Below, piece after piece: positions 6,895 through 13,815 of a stretch of 19,084 bases of DNA; position 1 is the first letter of the stretch, and each line of letters opens with the position of its first letter. The DNA comes from DASYSA01 sp036003885 (GTDB taxonomy: Bacteria; Acidobacteriota; Blastocatellia; UBA7656): positions 1-19,084 of the forward strand of contig DASYSA010000466.1 in assembly GCA_036003885.1 (NCBI GenBank), in the 5' to 3' direction. The notes beneath the pieces are model-generated. The model was given only the letters and a program-made list of their open reading frames with translations, had not been told where the DNA came from and did no database searches. The position numbers and the translations under genes were made by a program.

Positions 6895-8031
6895 CTAGAT
6901 CCGCTTCACAAAGCTCTTTCCCGGCAATTGCCTCACCCGATCCGTCATCTCGAGCGTCAACAGCGCCGTCATCAGTTCCCCGCGCGCCAGTCCCGAATTC
7001 GTTATCAACTGATCGATATGTGTCGATTCATCCACCTTCAGTTTTGCGAGCAACCGGCGCTCCGCATCTGAAAGCGTCATCTCATCCCTCTTCATCTGTG
7101 CGACCCTGGACTCGCCCCGTTCAGCCGAGATGATTGCTGATTTCAAGTCCGCCGGAAACTCCTCGACCACATCGCGCCACGACTGTACGAGCTTCGCCCC
7201 ATCCTTTATCAGGTAGTTTGGCCCAAAGCTCTTTGCAGAAGTGATGTTCCCCGGGACGGCAAAGACGTCGCGACCCTGCTCGTAGGCGAGGCGCGCGGTG
7301 ATCAGTGAGCCGCTCCGTTCCGCGCCTTCGACTACCATCACGCCGAGTGCCAGCCCGCTGATGACCCGATTTCGAAACGGAAAGTTTTGAGATAAGGGCG
7401 GCGTCGCGAGGGGAAACTCCGTCACCAACGCTCCGTGAGCCGAAATCTGTTCGGCGAGCTTGCGGTTCTCCTTCGGATACACAGCATCGAGCCCGGTGCC
7501 CATCACTGCTATGGTCAGGCCTTTACCTTCGAGAGCCCCGCGATGCGCCGCAGAGTCGATTCCGCGGGCAAGACCGGAGATGACGGTCACGCCGCGCTCG
7601 GCCAGCTCCCGCGAAAGCTTCTCTGCGATGTTGCGGCCGTAGGTTGAGCAGCGCCTGGAACCGACTAATGCTACCGCCGGCTGGGCCAGGGCGCCATCGA
7701 TGTCTCCAAGCGCGTAAAGCACTATAGGCGGGTCATAGGTCTCGCGCAGCAGCGCCGGATAGCGGGGGTCTGCCAGAACAAGGACTTCCCCGCCAAGCGT
7801 CGCCAGTTCTTCCAGGTCGCGCTCCGCTCGTTTGCGAGGCTCGCTGCTCTTGAGCGCATCTATCGAATCGGCTCTCAATCCCGCCGCTTCGAGCGAGGCG
7901 GCGCTCGCGTTCATGCCGGCCGCCGGCGAGCCGAATCTCTCGATCAACTCGGCCGCCGTGCGCGAACCCACGCCGGTGATGAAGCTGAGCGCCAACCAGT
8001 CACGTAGTACGTTTTCGTTCGCAGACCACAT
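6895..8031 (-). CDS. dprA: DNA-processing protein A (DprA/Smf)
   Basis: Cytosolic RecA-loading protein that binds incoming single-stranded DNA in natural transformation. From the proposed ATG (8029-8031) it is 378 aa: an N-terminal helix-hairpin-helix (LALSFITGVGSRTAAELIERFG), a Rossmann core (ALVGSRRCSTYGR, VISGLARGIDSAAHRGAL, GTGLDAVYPKENR, FPFRNRVISGLA, SGSLITARLA, VFAVPGNI), and a C-terminal winged helix (LLAKLKVDESTHIDQLI through FVKRI). The frame can be extended to a TTG at 8124, but that TTG is the first base triplet of the promoter's -35 box and its transcript would start near 8090, so the 31 extra residues are not real. The ribosome site is weak. It is divergent from the small gene at 8240. 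Confidence 0.94.
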   Translation of the reverse strand: MWSANENVLRDWLALSFITGVGSRTAAELIERFGSPAAGMNASAASLEAAGLRADSIDALKSSEPRKRAERDLEELATLGGEVLVLADPRYPALLRETYDPPIVLYALGDIDGALAQPAVALVGSRRCSTYGRNIAEKLSRELAERGVTVISGLARGIDSAAHRGALEGKGLTIAVMGTGLDAVYPKENRKLAEQISAHGALVTEFPLATPPLSQNFPFRNRVISGLALGVMVVEGAERSGSLITARLAYEQGRDVFAVPGNITSAKSFGPNYLIKDGAKLVQSWRDVVEEFPADLKSAIISAERGESRVAQMKRDEMTLSDAERRLLAKLKVDESTHIDQLITNSGLARGELMTALLTLEMTDRVRQLPGKSFVKRI

Positions 8032-8096
8032 GTGTTCGCTTGGTGCGGCGCCAGGGGAGCGATCGGACGCCGATCTGGATTGACACAAACGCGCCG

Positions 8097-8124
8097 ATTG
8101 TATCGCGTTTATTAGAATAGTCAA
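8097..8124 (-). promoter_or_regulatory. dprA promoter
   Basis: TTGACT (8119-8124) and TACAAT (8097-8102) are separated by 16 bases; each box matches 5/6 of the sigma70 consensus. The predicted start near 8090 gives a leader of about 60 nt to the ATG at 8031. The promoter decides the choice of dprA start. Confidence 0.6.
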
Positions 8125-8143
8125 GCGGCAGAGTAGGATCTCT

Positions 8144-8199
8144 AGGATTTAGGATTTAGGATTTAGTGTTAGCTCCGCCGATCCTAGATCCTAAATCCT
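8144..8199. repeat. Heptad-phrase palindrome (GGATTTA units)
   Basis: The left arm AGGATTTAGGATTTAGGAT (8144-8162) pairs with 8181-8199 over 19 positions with a single mismatch (a G-T wobble on one strand); the loop is 18 nt. Each arm is itself a tandem array of a 7-nt phrase, GGATTTA on the left and GATCCTA/AATCCTG variants on the right, continuing to about 8212. It occupies the space between the divergent dprA promoter and the gene at 8240, so a transcript reading right would carry the hairpin in its leader. Confidence 0.85.
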
Positions 8200-8239
8200 G
8201 GATCCTAAATCCTTCTTCTGTGGTATGGTTGGATCAGTT

Positions 8240-8485
8240 ATGAATAACATTCGCAATATGATCGCAACGGTAGACTCGATGGTGAAGAAGATCGACCCGA
8301 AGGTGATAGTACAGCGCTCGTTCTACGATGACGTGAGCGGCCGCCTCTTTGTATCCCTGGTGAAGGGTAGGCGGGAATATGAGGTCATGCTGTCGGGCCG
8401 TTACTTCGGCAACGGAGATTTGAGCAAGGTTGAACAGTCGATCAAGGCGGGTATCGAGCGCGTTCAACATCAGCCGATAAGCTGA
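8240..8485 (+). CDS. Small hypothetical protein (81 aa)
   Basis: No family recognised. The predicted 81-aa soluble protein starts MNNIRNMIATVD. It has an amphipathic N-terminal helix, then alternating charged and hydrophobic strands (VIVQRSFYDD, GRLFVSLVKGRREYEVMLSGRYF) and a C-terminal helix (SKVEQSIKAGIERV). The layout is compatible with a small alpha-beta domain. No signal peptide. I chose the ATG at 8240; an ATG at 8225 lies in frame and would add VGSV plus Met, with GGA eight bases before the chosen start. Strand-wise composition matches its neighbours. It is followed after 49 bases by another small gene on the same strand, so the two probably form an operon. Confidence 0.7.
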   Translation: MNNIRNMIATVDSMVKKIDPKVIVQRSFYDDVSGRLFVSLVKGRREYEVMLSGRYFGNGDLSKVEQSIKAGIERVQHQPIS

Positions 8486-8534
8486 ATTGCTGCGATCCAC
8501 GTTGAGCCTTGCGCCGTTGTTGTACACCGGGCCG

Positions 8535-8786
8535 ATGGGATTGATCTACAAAGCCAGCGTCATATCGGAACTAGCCAGACACGGCATTAAGCCTGATGGC
8601 GAGGCGACACCTGAGTTGATCCACGATTACCTGAACGACCTCTATCGCTATGAGATTCGACAGTTGAAGAGGCAGATGAAAGCCGGCTTAATTCCGAGGA
8701 ATGATTACTCTGCTCACGTTGCCAGGCTGCGCGAGCGATATCCCCTGCTGTCGCTGCCTGTTCAATTCTGGACCGAGTCCGCCTAA
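8535..8786 (+). CDS. Small hypothetical protein (83 aa)
   Basis: No family recognised. The 83-aa product beginning MGLIYKASVISELARHGIKP is Arg/Lys-rich and predicted largely helical: a helix around VISELARHGI, a central helix ELIHDYLNDLYRYEIRQLKRQMK, then a loop (AGLIPRNDY) and a third helix (HVARLRERYPLL). It resembles small cytosolic adaptor-like proteins in layout only. The frame can be extended to 8487 (ATTG... to MLRSTLSLAP), but residues before MGLIY look non-conserved and no ribosome site decides it. Its TAA (8784-8786) overlaps the TAG of the convergent gene. Confidence 0.7.
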   Translation: MGLIYKASVISELARHGIKPDGEATPELIHDYLNDLYRYEIRQLKRQMKAGLIPRNDYSAHVARLRERYPLLSLPVQFWTESA

Positions 8787-9340
8787 TCCTTTTTCAGGAT
8801 GATCGTGACGGTCACATCGTATTCGCCTTCGTTCCCGTCCGGAGCGTCGTCATTAACCGTCAGCCACAGGCGACCGCCCGTCTTCACGACCATCTCTCGC
8901 GCATCTCCATAAGACCACTTCTGTTGCTCTTTGCCCTTGCTGGACGTTATGCGGGCCGCGAGTCCATACCGGGTCTTGCTTTCGACGGGATAGTAGCCAG
9001 GTGGCTGTTCGGAAAACTTCGTAGTTCCTTCCGGACCGTGACTCCCCCATTCCGACTTCACATCAACTTCACCACTGGCAGCCAGGCGGACGAGGTCGCC
9101 GGCACTCACGTCGATCTTGGTGTCCACCCAGTTCAAGCCCGTGTTGCCATCGACCGTGATTCGTTTCTTTATTGCCGTATCCCGATCCGCCTGGGCCCTG
9201 GGAGCAGCGTTCTCGCTCCGTCGAGGACCTCGGTCATTACGGCCTATCGCCTGACCCAAACCAGGTGCAGAGCTAAGAACGATCAACGCAACAATTCCTG
9301 TCGCAATACGAACAAATGACCTCAATCTTGGGTTTACCAT
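8783..9340 (-). CDS. Exported lectin-like (PA-IL/LecA-type fold) protein
   Basis: The 185-aa precursor has a clear Sec signal (basic MVNPRLRSFVR, hydrophobic IATGIVALIVLSS, cleavage near GLGQA), then a low-complexity Arg/Pro/Ala linker to about residue 57. The beta-rich domain matches the layout of PA-I galactophilic lectin-like domains: NWVDTKIDVSAGDLVRLAASGEV near the start, GLAARITSSKG in the middle and GGRLWLTVNDDAPDGNEGEYDVTV at the end, where ND..xxxDN-type residues bind calcium and sugar in LecA. Sugar binding is not shown. The start has a good ribosome site (GGAGAAG) before the ATG. It overlaps the convergent gene's stop by two bases. Likely periplasmic or cell-surface. Confidence 0.75.
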   Translation of the reverse strand: MVNPRLRSFVRIATGIVALIVLSSAPGLGQAIGRNDRGPRRSENAAPRAQADRDTAIKKRITVDGNTGLNWVDTKIDVSAGDLVRLAASGEVDVKSEWGSHGPEGTTKFSEQPPGYYPVESKTRYGLAARITSSKGKEQQKWSYGDAREMVVKTGGRLWLTVNDDAPDGNEGEYDVTVTIILKKD

Positions 9341-9409
9341 CTCTCTTCTCCTCGCACTTCTGATGAGCTTGTCAGTGAATTCATACCAGGTTGCTCCGGC
9401 AAGTCTCCG

Positions 9410-9438
9410 ATCTTAGTCTCTTTCGATGCATGCGACAA
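9410..9438 (-). promoter_or_regulatory. Possible promoter of the lectin-like gene
   Basis: TTGTCG (9433-9438) and TAAGAT (9410-9415) with 17-base spacing, each 4/6 to consensus, about 75 bases ahead of the ATG. The divergent gene at 9512 starts about 70 bases the other way. Moderate match only. Confidence 0.33.
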
Positions 9439-9511
9439 TGGTTTTTGCCATAAACAAATACGAACGTACTTCGATTGCCTACGATCTAAATCTGCGCTAG
9501 CTTCTCATTCT

Positions 9512-10630
9512 ATGCATTCAGCATTATTGCGGTCGACCATCACCTTGTTTTTCATCATCGCAATAGCTGGGCTCTGGCCGATCGTCCCGGCATCGGCCGC
9601 GGGCCCGTCGTACGTCGACATCACCTGGATGTCCATCACCAATATCTATTACGAACTCGGCCCGCTTGGCGTCCTCACCGACGGATACATCAGTCGTATT
9701 CCACAGAGTGAATTCTATGGTGGTGGAGGTGGGTTCGCGCGGACCCGAAAGCCCTACAGTCCGGATGTGAACGCAGTTGCCCGAGTAATCAAGGCGCTCG
9801 GCGGCCCCACGAAAGTGCGCGTGCTCTTGACTGGCCACAGTCACTTTGACCATTCGTTCGATACCGCCACCTGGTCAAGGCTGACGGGCGCACGAATCAT
9901 CGGTTCGAAGACGACGTGCTTCCAGGCCAGGGCGGAGAAGATTCCCAACGAACGCTGCACTCCGGTGTATGGGCGCGAGAAGATCACATTGGCTGAAGGT
10001 GTGACGATGTGGGTAGTGCGATGGAACCATAGCGGCGACCCTGCGATAAACCCGGAGCAACACAACCCGGTTGAACTCGACGCCGTCCCTGGTCCCGATC
10101 CCGCGACGGGCGGACTTCGTGCCGGCGTCGCTGAGGATTTCCCCAACGGCGGCGGTAATCGGGGATTTCTGTTCACCGTTGACGGACCGGATGGGCGGTT
10201 CAGTTGGTTCTACCAGAACTCCGCCAGTGCGGTGGATCTAAACGCACCGATCGTGGTCGATGGAATCAACTACGGCGCGCCGATCGAGAACCTGAAACTC
10301 GCAATGAAAGATGCGGGGTTGGATTCCGTCGAGCTGTGGATCGGCACGGGAGGTCTTCCAGTGGCGCAACTCGTGCTGCCGGTCATCAAAGCGAATGCCT
10401 ACATTCCGATCCATTGGGACGGACTATGGGGGTCGTTCGAGGCCGGACTGCCTGCGCCGTTCTCCGATCGGGCACTGGAGGAGTTTCTCGCCAAATCCCA
10501 TGTGCAGTTGTTCAAAGCAGGTCAGTACATGGACAAGTGGCGGTTGGATCGCCGCGGCGTGCGGCCGATCGCGAACACGGCGATCAAGCGAGCACTGGGA
10601 TTCTCTGAGGTGCAGGCTTTCCCCAGATGA
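9512..10630 (+). CDS. Exported MBL-fold metallo-hydrolase
   Basis: The 372-aa precursor begins with a Sec signal (ITLFFIIAIAGLWPIVPASAA, cleavage near residue 30). The metallo-beta-lactamase fold is shown by the metal motif H109-S-H111-F-D113-H114 in LLTGHSHFDHSFD, a third ligand candidate H173 in RWNHSGD, and H301 in YIPIHWDGLWG near the C-terminus. A Gly-rich loop (YGGGGGF) lies near the N-terminus. The fold hydrolyses many ester, amide and phosphodiester bonds; the long insertions around 150-215 do not match lactamase subclasses that I recognise, so calling it an antibiotic-resistance enzyme would be unjustified. No Shine-Dalgarno precedes the ATG; the signal peptide fixes the start. It precedes the lipoprotein gene by 41 bases, likely one transcript. 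Confidence 0.85.
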   Translation: MHSALLRSTITLFFIIAIAGLWPIVPASAAGPSYVDITWMSITNIYYELGPLGVLTDGYISRIPQSEFYGGGGGFARTRKPYSPDVNAVARVIKALGGPTKVRVLLTGHSHFDHSFDTATWSRLTGARIIGSKTTCFQARAEKIPNERCTPVYGREKITLAEGVTMWVVRWNHSGDPAINPEQHNPVELDAVPGPDPATGGLRAGVAEDFPNGGGNRGFLFTVDGPDGRFSWFYQNSASAVDLNAPIVVDGINYGAPIENLKLAMKDAGLDSVELWIGTGGLPVAQLVLPVIKANAYIPIHWDGLWGSFEAGLPAPFSDRALEEFLAKSHVQLFKAGQYMDKWRLDRRGVRPIANTAIKRALGFSEVQAFPR

Positions 10631-10671
10631 GGTCTCCGAATGCACATGGACTCGCACTCTAAGGAGAAGTT

Positions 10672-11112
10672 ATGAGGCGGACTCATATCGCGGTCTTTCA
10701 GATCCTACTCTGCAGTCTCCTGTTGGCGGCCTGTAATCACATCGGTCCAAAGTTCTCTACAACATATCCTCCTCCACCTACGACAAGCTACCGGGTCGAA
10801 GCTGTCAGCTTGAAACTCGATGTTCGTGTTCAGGAGATCCGCGCCGCGTTTGTTAAACCAGAGTTCATGCAAGCAGTTCACGTTCAGCCCCTGCTTGGCC
10901 GCAACTTCATTGAAGAGGAATACTTCCCAAAGTCCCAGGGCGTTGCTCTCTTAAGCTACCGATTGTGGCGACAACGATATGGGTCAGATCCTCAGATAGT
11001 CGGAATGACCATAGACTTGAACAGCCGGCCATATACAGTGGTCGGGATATTGCCGGAAGCATTCAAGCACCCGGAACAGGTCGAGATTTGGTTACCCGAC
11101 GAGACAAAGTAG
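10672..11112 (+). CDS. Lipoprotein consisting of an orphan MacB periplasmic-core fragment
   Basis: A 146-aa precursor with a type II signal and lipobox LLLAAC (acylated C21), then a Pro/Thr linker (YPPPPTTSY). The rest, from about residue 50, reads like the second half of a MacB_PCD domain of ADOP-type ABC permeases: FMQAVHVQPLLGRNF, the VALLSYRLWRQRYG block, DPQIVGMTIDLNSRPYTVVG, and PEAFKHPEQVEIWLPDE. Normally that segment sits between transmembrane helix 1 and the FtsX-like membrane domain; here neither the first half nor any membrane helix is present. AAGGAG (10661-10666) five bases before the ATG marks a real start. The stop at 11110-11112 comes where the domain would end. It may be a degraded permease that gained a signal or a free-standing interaction partner. 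Confidence 0.8.
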   Translation: MRRTHIAVFQILLCSLLLAACNHIGPKFSTTYPPPPTTSYRVEAVSLKLDVRVQEIRAAFVKPEFMQAVHVQPLLGRNFIEEEYFPKSQGVALLSYRLWRQRYGSDPQIVGMTIDLNSRPYTVVGILPEAFKHPEQVEIWLPDETK

Positions 11113-11185
11113 AACCTTGCTGGACACACACTTATCCGGCGAATCAAATCTCTTCCGATAACGGGTGTAAAGATAGGAGTCTGCG

Positions 11186-12313
11186 ATGGAGCGTAGAAGA
11201 TTTGTAGGCCTGGCCGGCATGAATCTCGTGGCTGGCGCTCTAACCGATTCACTCTTGGCTTTCCGGAGCGCCCACGCAGAGGCCAATACTCGCAACGAAG
11301 CCACTGCCCCGCGAAAAGCTCTAATGAAAGTTGGTCACCAGCATGAATCCTCGGACGAGATTCTCCGGTTGCTGGCCGCCTTCGGAGTGGAACACATTTG
11401 CAGTGCCCTTCCTTCAGAGCGACTCGACGCGCAATGGTCGGAGGAGGGCCTGAGGAGTTTGCGGGAGCGCGTCGAGTCTTTTGGCATCAAGCTCGACATG
11501 GTTCCCCTCCCGCTCAGCTCCAGGTACATCACCAAGGCCGAGAATCCGAATATCATGCTCGGGAAGAGTCCCGAACGAGATCGGGAGATCGACCAAATCT
11601 GTGAGATGATCCGCAACACGGCCAGGGCGGGCATCCCCGCTTTGAAGTACAACATGAGCATACTCGGAGTGGTCCGGACCGAGTCTACGAAGGGCAGGGG
11701 TGGCTCGACTTACAGCACCTTCGCCTACGACAAAGCCAAACAGGAACCGCCGCTGACTGAGGCCGGGCCGGTCGATGCCGACCGGTACTGGGAACGGATC
11801 ACTCACTTCGTGAATCGCGTCATGCCGGTCGCTGAAGAATACAGGGTCAGGTTGGCGTGCCATCCGCATGATCCGGGCATGCCGCACGAGAAGGGCTATC
11901 GTGGAGTTCACACCGTGCTGGGCAGCGTCGAAGGACTTAAGCGTTTCATTGACCTGTCGCCGAGTAAGTACCACGGTTTGAACTTCTGCCAGGGTACGGT
12001 GTCGGAGATGTTGAAGAAACCGGGAGAAGAGATTTTTGATGTGATCCGTTACTTTGGCGGTAAGGGTAGAATCTTCAACGTCCATTTTCGCAATATTCGC
12101 GGCGCCTTCCTTAACTTCCAGGAGACATTCATCGATGACGGCGACGTCGACATGCTCAAGGCGATGAGAGTCTACAAGGAGATTGGCTATGACGGCATGA
12201 TGATGCCGGATCATGTCCCGACAATTTCCGGGGACGCGAAAGGCCTGCAGGCTTTTGCCTACACGTTTGGTTACATAAAAGCACTCATCGCAGCCGTCGC
12301 ATCCGAGTCATAG
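11186..12313 (+). CDS. Tat-signal TIM-barrel, mannonate dehydratase (UxuA)-like
   Basis: A 375-aa protein with an N-terminal twin-arginine-type leader (MERRRFVGLAG, RRxF with x=Arg; Ala-rich h-region; AHA near residue 31). The remainder is a UxuA-family barrel. The four metal ligands known in mannonate dehydratases can be aligned: H226 in ACHPHDPG, C268 in LNFCQG, H300 in FNVHFRNIRG, D342 in MPDHVP. The motif ETFIDDGDVDM fits the family's active-site strand. Cytosolic UxuA converts D-mannonate to 2-keto-3-deoxygluconate; an exported version is unusual, and the usual RPDHG is MPDHV here, so substrate specificity is uncertain. AGGAG (11175-11179) gives a good start. It follows the lipoprotein gene and precedes the amidohydrolase, all on the same strand. 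Confidence 0.85.
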   Translation: MERRRFVGLAGMNLVAGALTDSLLAFRSAHAEANTRNEATAPRKALMKVGHQHESSDEILRLLAAFGVEHICSALPSERLDAQWSEEGLRSLRERVESFGIKLDMVPLPLSSRYITKAENPNIMLGKSPERDREIDQICEMIRNTARAGIPALKYNMSILGVVRTESTKGRGGSTYSTFAYDKAKQEPPLTEAGPVDADRYWERITHFVNRVMPVAEEYRVRLACHPHDPGMPHEKGYRGVHTVLGSVEGLKRFIDLSPSKYHGLNFCQGTVSEMLKKPGEEIFDVIRYFGGKGRIFNVHFRNIRGAFLNFQETFIDDGDVDMLKAMRVYKEIGYDGMMMPDHVPTISGDAKGLQAFAYTFGYIKALIAAVASES

Positions 12314-12338
12314 AGTCAGGCGCGGGTAAGGATTTGTC

Positions 12339-12363
12339 CACAGATTTCGCAAATGACACAGAT
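12339..12363 (+). repeat. Short direct repeat CACAGAT in the gap before the amidohydrolase
   Basis: CACAGAT occurs at 12339-12345 and 12357-12363, an 18-base offset, separated by TTCGCAAATGA. The phrase resembles low-complexity intergenic text seen in other environmental genomes. Copy-number checks elsewhere in the genome would tell whether it is dispersed. Confidence 0.35.
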
Positions 12364-12396
12364 GAAAAACCGCGAGAAGGAGCAGATTAGTGAATC

Positions 12397-13761
12397 ATGA
12401 AGAAACATACCGGAGTGTTCTCTTTGCTCTTAGGAGTTTGCTTGACCAGTCTCGTCGCCGTACAAGCACAATCCCCGACAGGCCCGATTACCGCGATCAA
12501 AGCCGGCAGGATCATCGACCCGGAAACCGGAACCGCGGCCGTCAACCAGGTAATCCTCATCGAAGGTGAGAGGATCTCCGCGATCGGTACGAACCTCTCC
12601 ATCCCAGCCGGCGCGACGGTTATCGATCTGTCGAAGCTCACCGTGCTGCCCGGTCTCGTCGATGCGCATACGCACATGGCGATCACTTACAAAGAGCAGC
12701 CTGAGAACAACTATTACTACCTTACGTACGTTATGGATTCGACGCCGTTGCGCGCAATTCAAGCCGCGTCCAATGCCATCCAGCTCCTCAACTCGGGCTT
12801 CACGGTCGTTCGTGACGTGGGAAACAACGCGCTCTACGCTGATGCGGCGCTGCGTCAGGCAATCGAGCAAGGCTGGCTGCCAGGACCGACTGTAATCCCA
12901 TCCGGACCGATCATCGGCAGCACCGGCGGCCAGTTCTGGCCGACGCCGGAAATGTACAAGCAGCACAATATCGTGTTCCCCGAGTACATCGACGCCAACA
13001 GTCCCGACGAAATCGTCCGCGCAATACGAGAGAACATGCTGTTCGGCGCAAGGACTATCAAGCTGTGTGTTGACTGTAAGCCGTGGGGCTACTCGGTCGA
13101 GGACATCAAACTGGCCATCAGTGAGGCGGCCAAGGGCGGGTGCAAGGTTGAAGGGCACGTGCAGACGCCGGAGGGAGCGCAGCGGGCGATCGATGCGGGC
13201 ATCTACATAATCGCTCACGGCAACGCGCTGACACCCGAACATCACCGCCAAATGGCGGAGAAGGGTATCTTCCTGGCGGGCACCGACACTCCGTTCACCA
13301 GGTACCGCGGAACGGAGCCGGCCTTCAAGCGAGTGGTCGCCAGTCTGCGCGACGCCTGGGAGAAGAAGGTGCCCTTAACATTCTCGACGGACTTCGACTA
13401 CTGGAATGAACGAATGAAGGACGACAAGACCGGCGAGTGGCTGAGCCGCGGCGATCTGACAATCGCCTTCATCGAAACCTGGAAGGCTGCCGGCATCCCT
13501 CCAGCCGATATCCTGCGGGCGATGACTATCAACGGCTACAAGGCGGCGGATATCATCAAAGACCGCGGCCCGATAAAGTCGGGCTTGTTCGCCGATCTGA
13601 TCGCGGTAGCGGGCGACCCTCTCACGGATATTGAAGCGTTGCGCAATGTGCAGTTCGTGATGAAGAATGGGATGGTATTCAAGAAGGACGGGGTGATGAC
13701 GCCGGAGAAATTCTTCCACCCCGGCCCGGTCAGGACTCCTAACGGGCGCTGGACTCGCTGA
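12397..13761 (+). CDS. Exported metal-dependent amidohydrolase
   Basis: A 454-aa precursor with a Sec signal (MKKHTGVFSLLLGVCLTSLVAVQAQ). It is a member of the amidohydrolase superfamily in the imidazolonepropionase-like/Xaa-Pro dipeptidase-like group. A beta-sandwich frames the barrel: IKAGRIIDPETG at the start and GLFADLIAVAGDPLTDIEAL near the end. The metal site is complete: H91 and H93 in VDAHTHM, the bridging K222 in TIKLC, H254 in VEGHVQTPEG, H274 in IIAHGN, and catalytic D332 in FSTDFD. Substrate unknown; related exported enzymes act on dipeptides or cyclic amides. GGAG lies 14 bases ahead of the ATG, farther than ideal, but the signal sequence supports the start. It lies 83 bases after the UxuA-like gene. 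Confidence 0.93.
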   Translation: MKKHTGVFSLLLGVCLTSLVAVQAQSPTGPITAIKAGRIIDPETGTAAVNQVILIEGERISAIGTNLSIPAGATVIDLSKLTVLPGLVDAHTHMAITYKEQPENNYYYLTYVMDSTPLRAIQAASNAIQLLNSGFTVVRDVGNNALYADAALRQAIEQGWLPGPTVIPSGPIIGSTGGQFWPTPEMYKQHNIVFPEYIDANSPDEIVRAIRENMLFGARTIKLCVDCKPWGYSVEDIKLAISEAAKGGCKVEGHVQTPEGAQRAIDAGIYIIAHGNALTPEHHRQMAEKGIFLAGTDTPFTRYRGTEPAFKRVVASLRDAWEKKVPLTFSTDFDYWNERMKDDKTGEWLSRGDLTIAFIETWKAAGIPPADILRAMTINGYKAADIIKDRGPIKSGLFADLIAVAGDPLTDIEALRNVQFVMKNGMVFKKDGVMTPEKFFHPGPVRTPNGRWTR

Positions 13762-13815
13762 TGGCGGTGCTTGACCGGGGTCAGGCCCTCGATTCTGCGA
13801 TTCTTCATCCAGCCA

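Noticed and set aside
8032..8124. N-terminal extension of DprA to a TTG at 8124
   Set aside because: The extension overlaps a good promoter, with TTG as its -35 box; residues before MWSANENV are not DprA-like.
9512..10630. Calling the MBL-fold gene a beta-lactamase or resistance gene
   Set aside because: HxHxDH is common to the whole fold and the rest of the protein does not match a lactamase subclass that I recognise.
11414..12214. 266-codon minus-strand frame opposite the UxuA-like gene
   Set aside because: Shadow of a gene whose metal ligands and ribosome site are clear; no recognisable motif in the antisense product.
12430..13251. 273-codon minus-strand frame opposite the amidohydrolase
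   Set aside because: Shadow frame; Asp/Arg/Val-rich antisense product without signal or motif.
13771..13815. TTG start giving an MFS protein 15 residues longer
   Set aside because: No ribosome site and no signal or helix in the extra residues; the ATG at 13816 leads straight into the first membrane helix.
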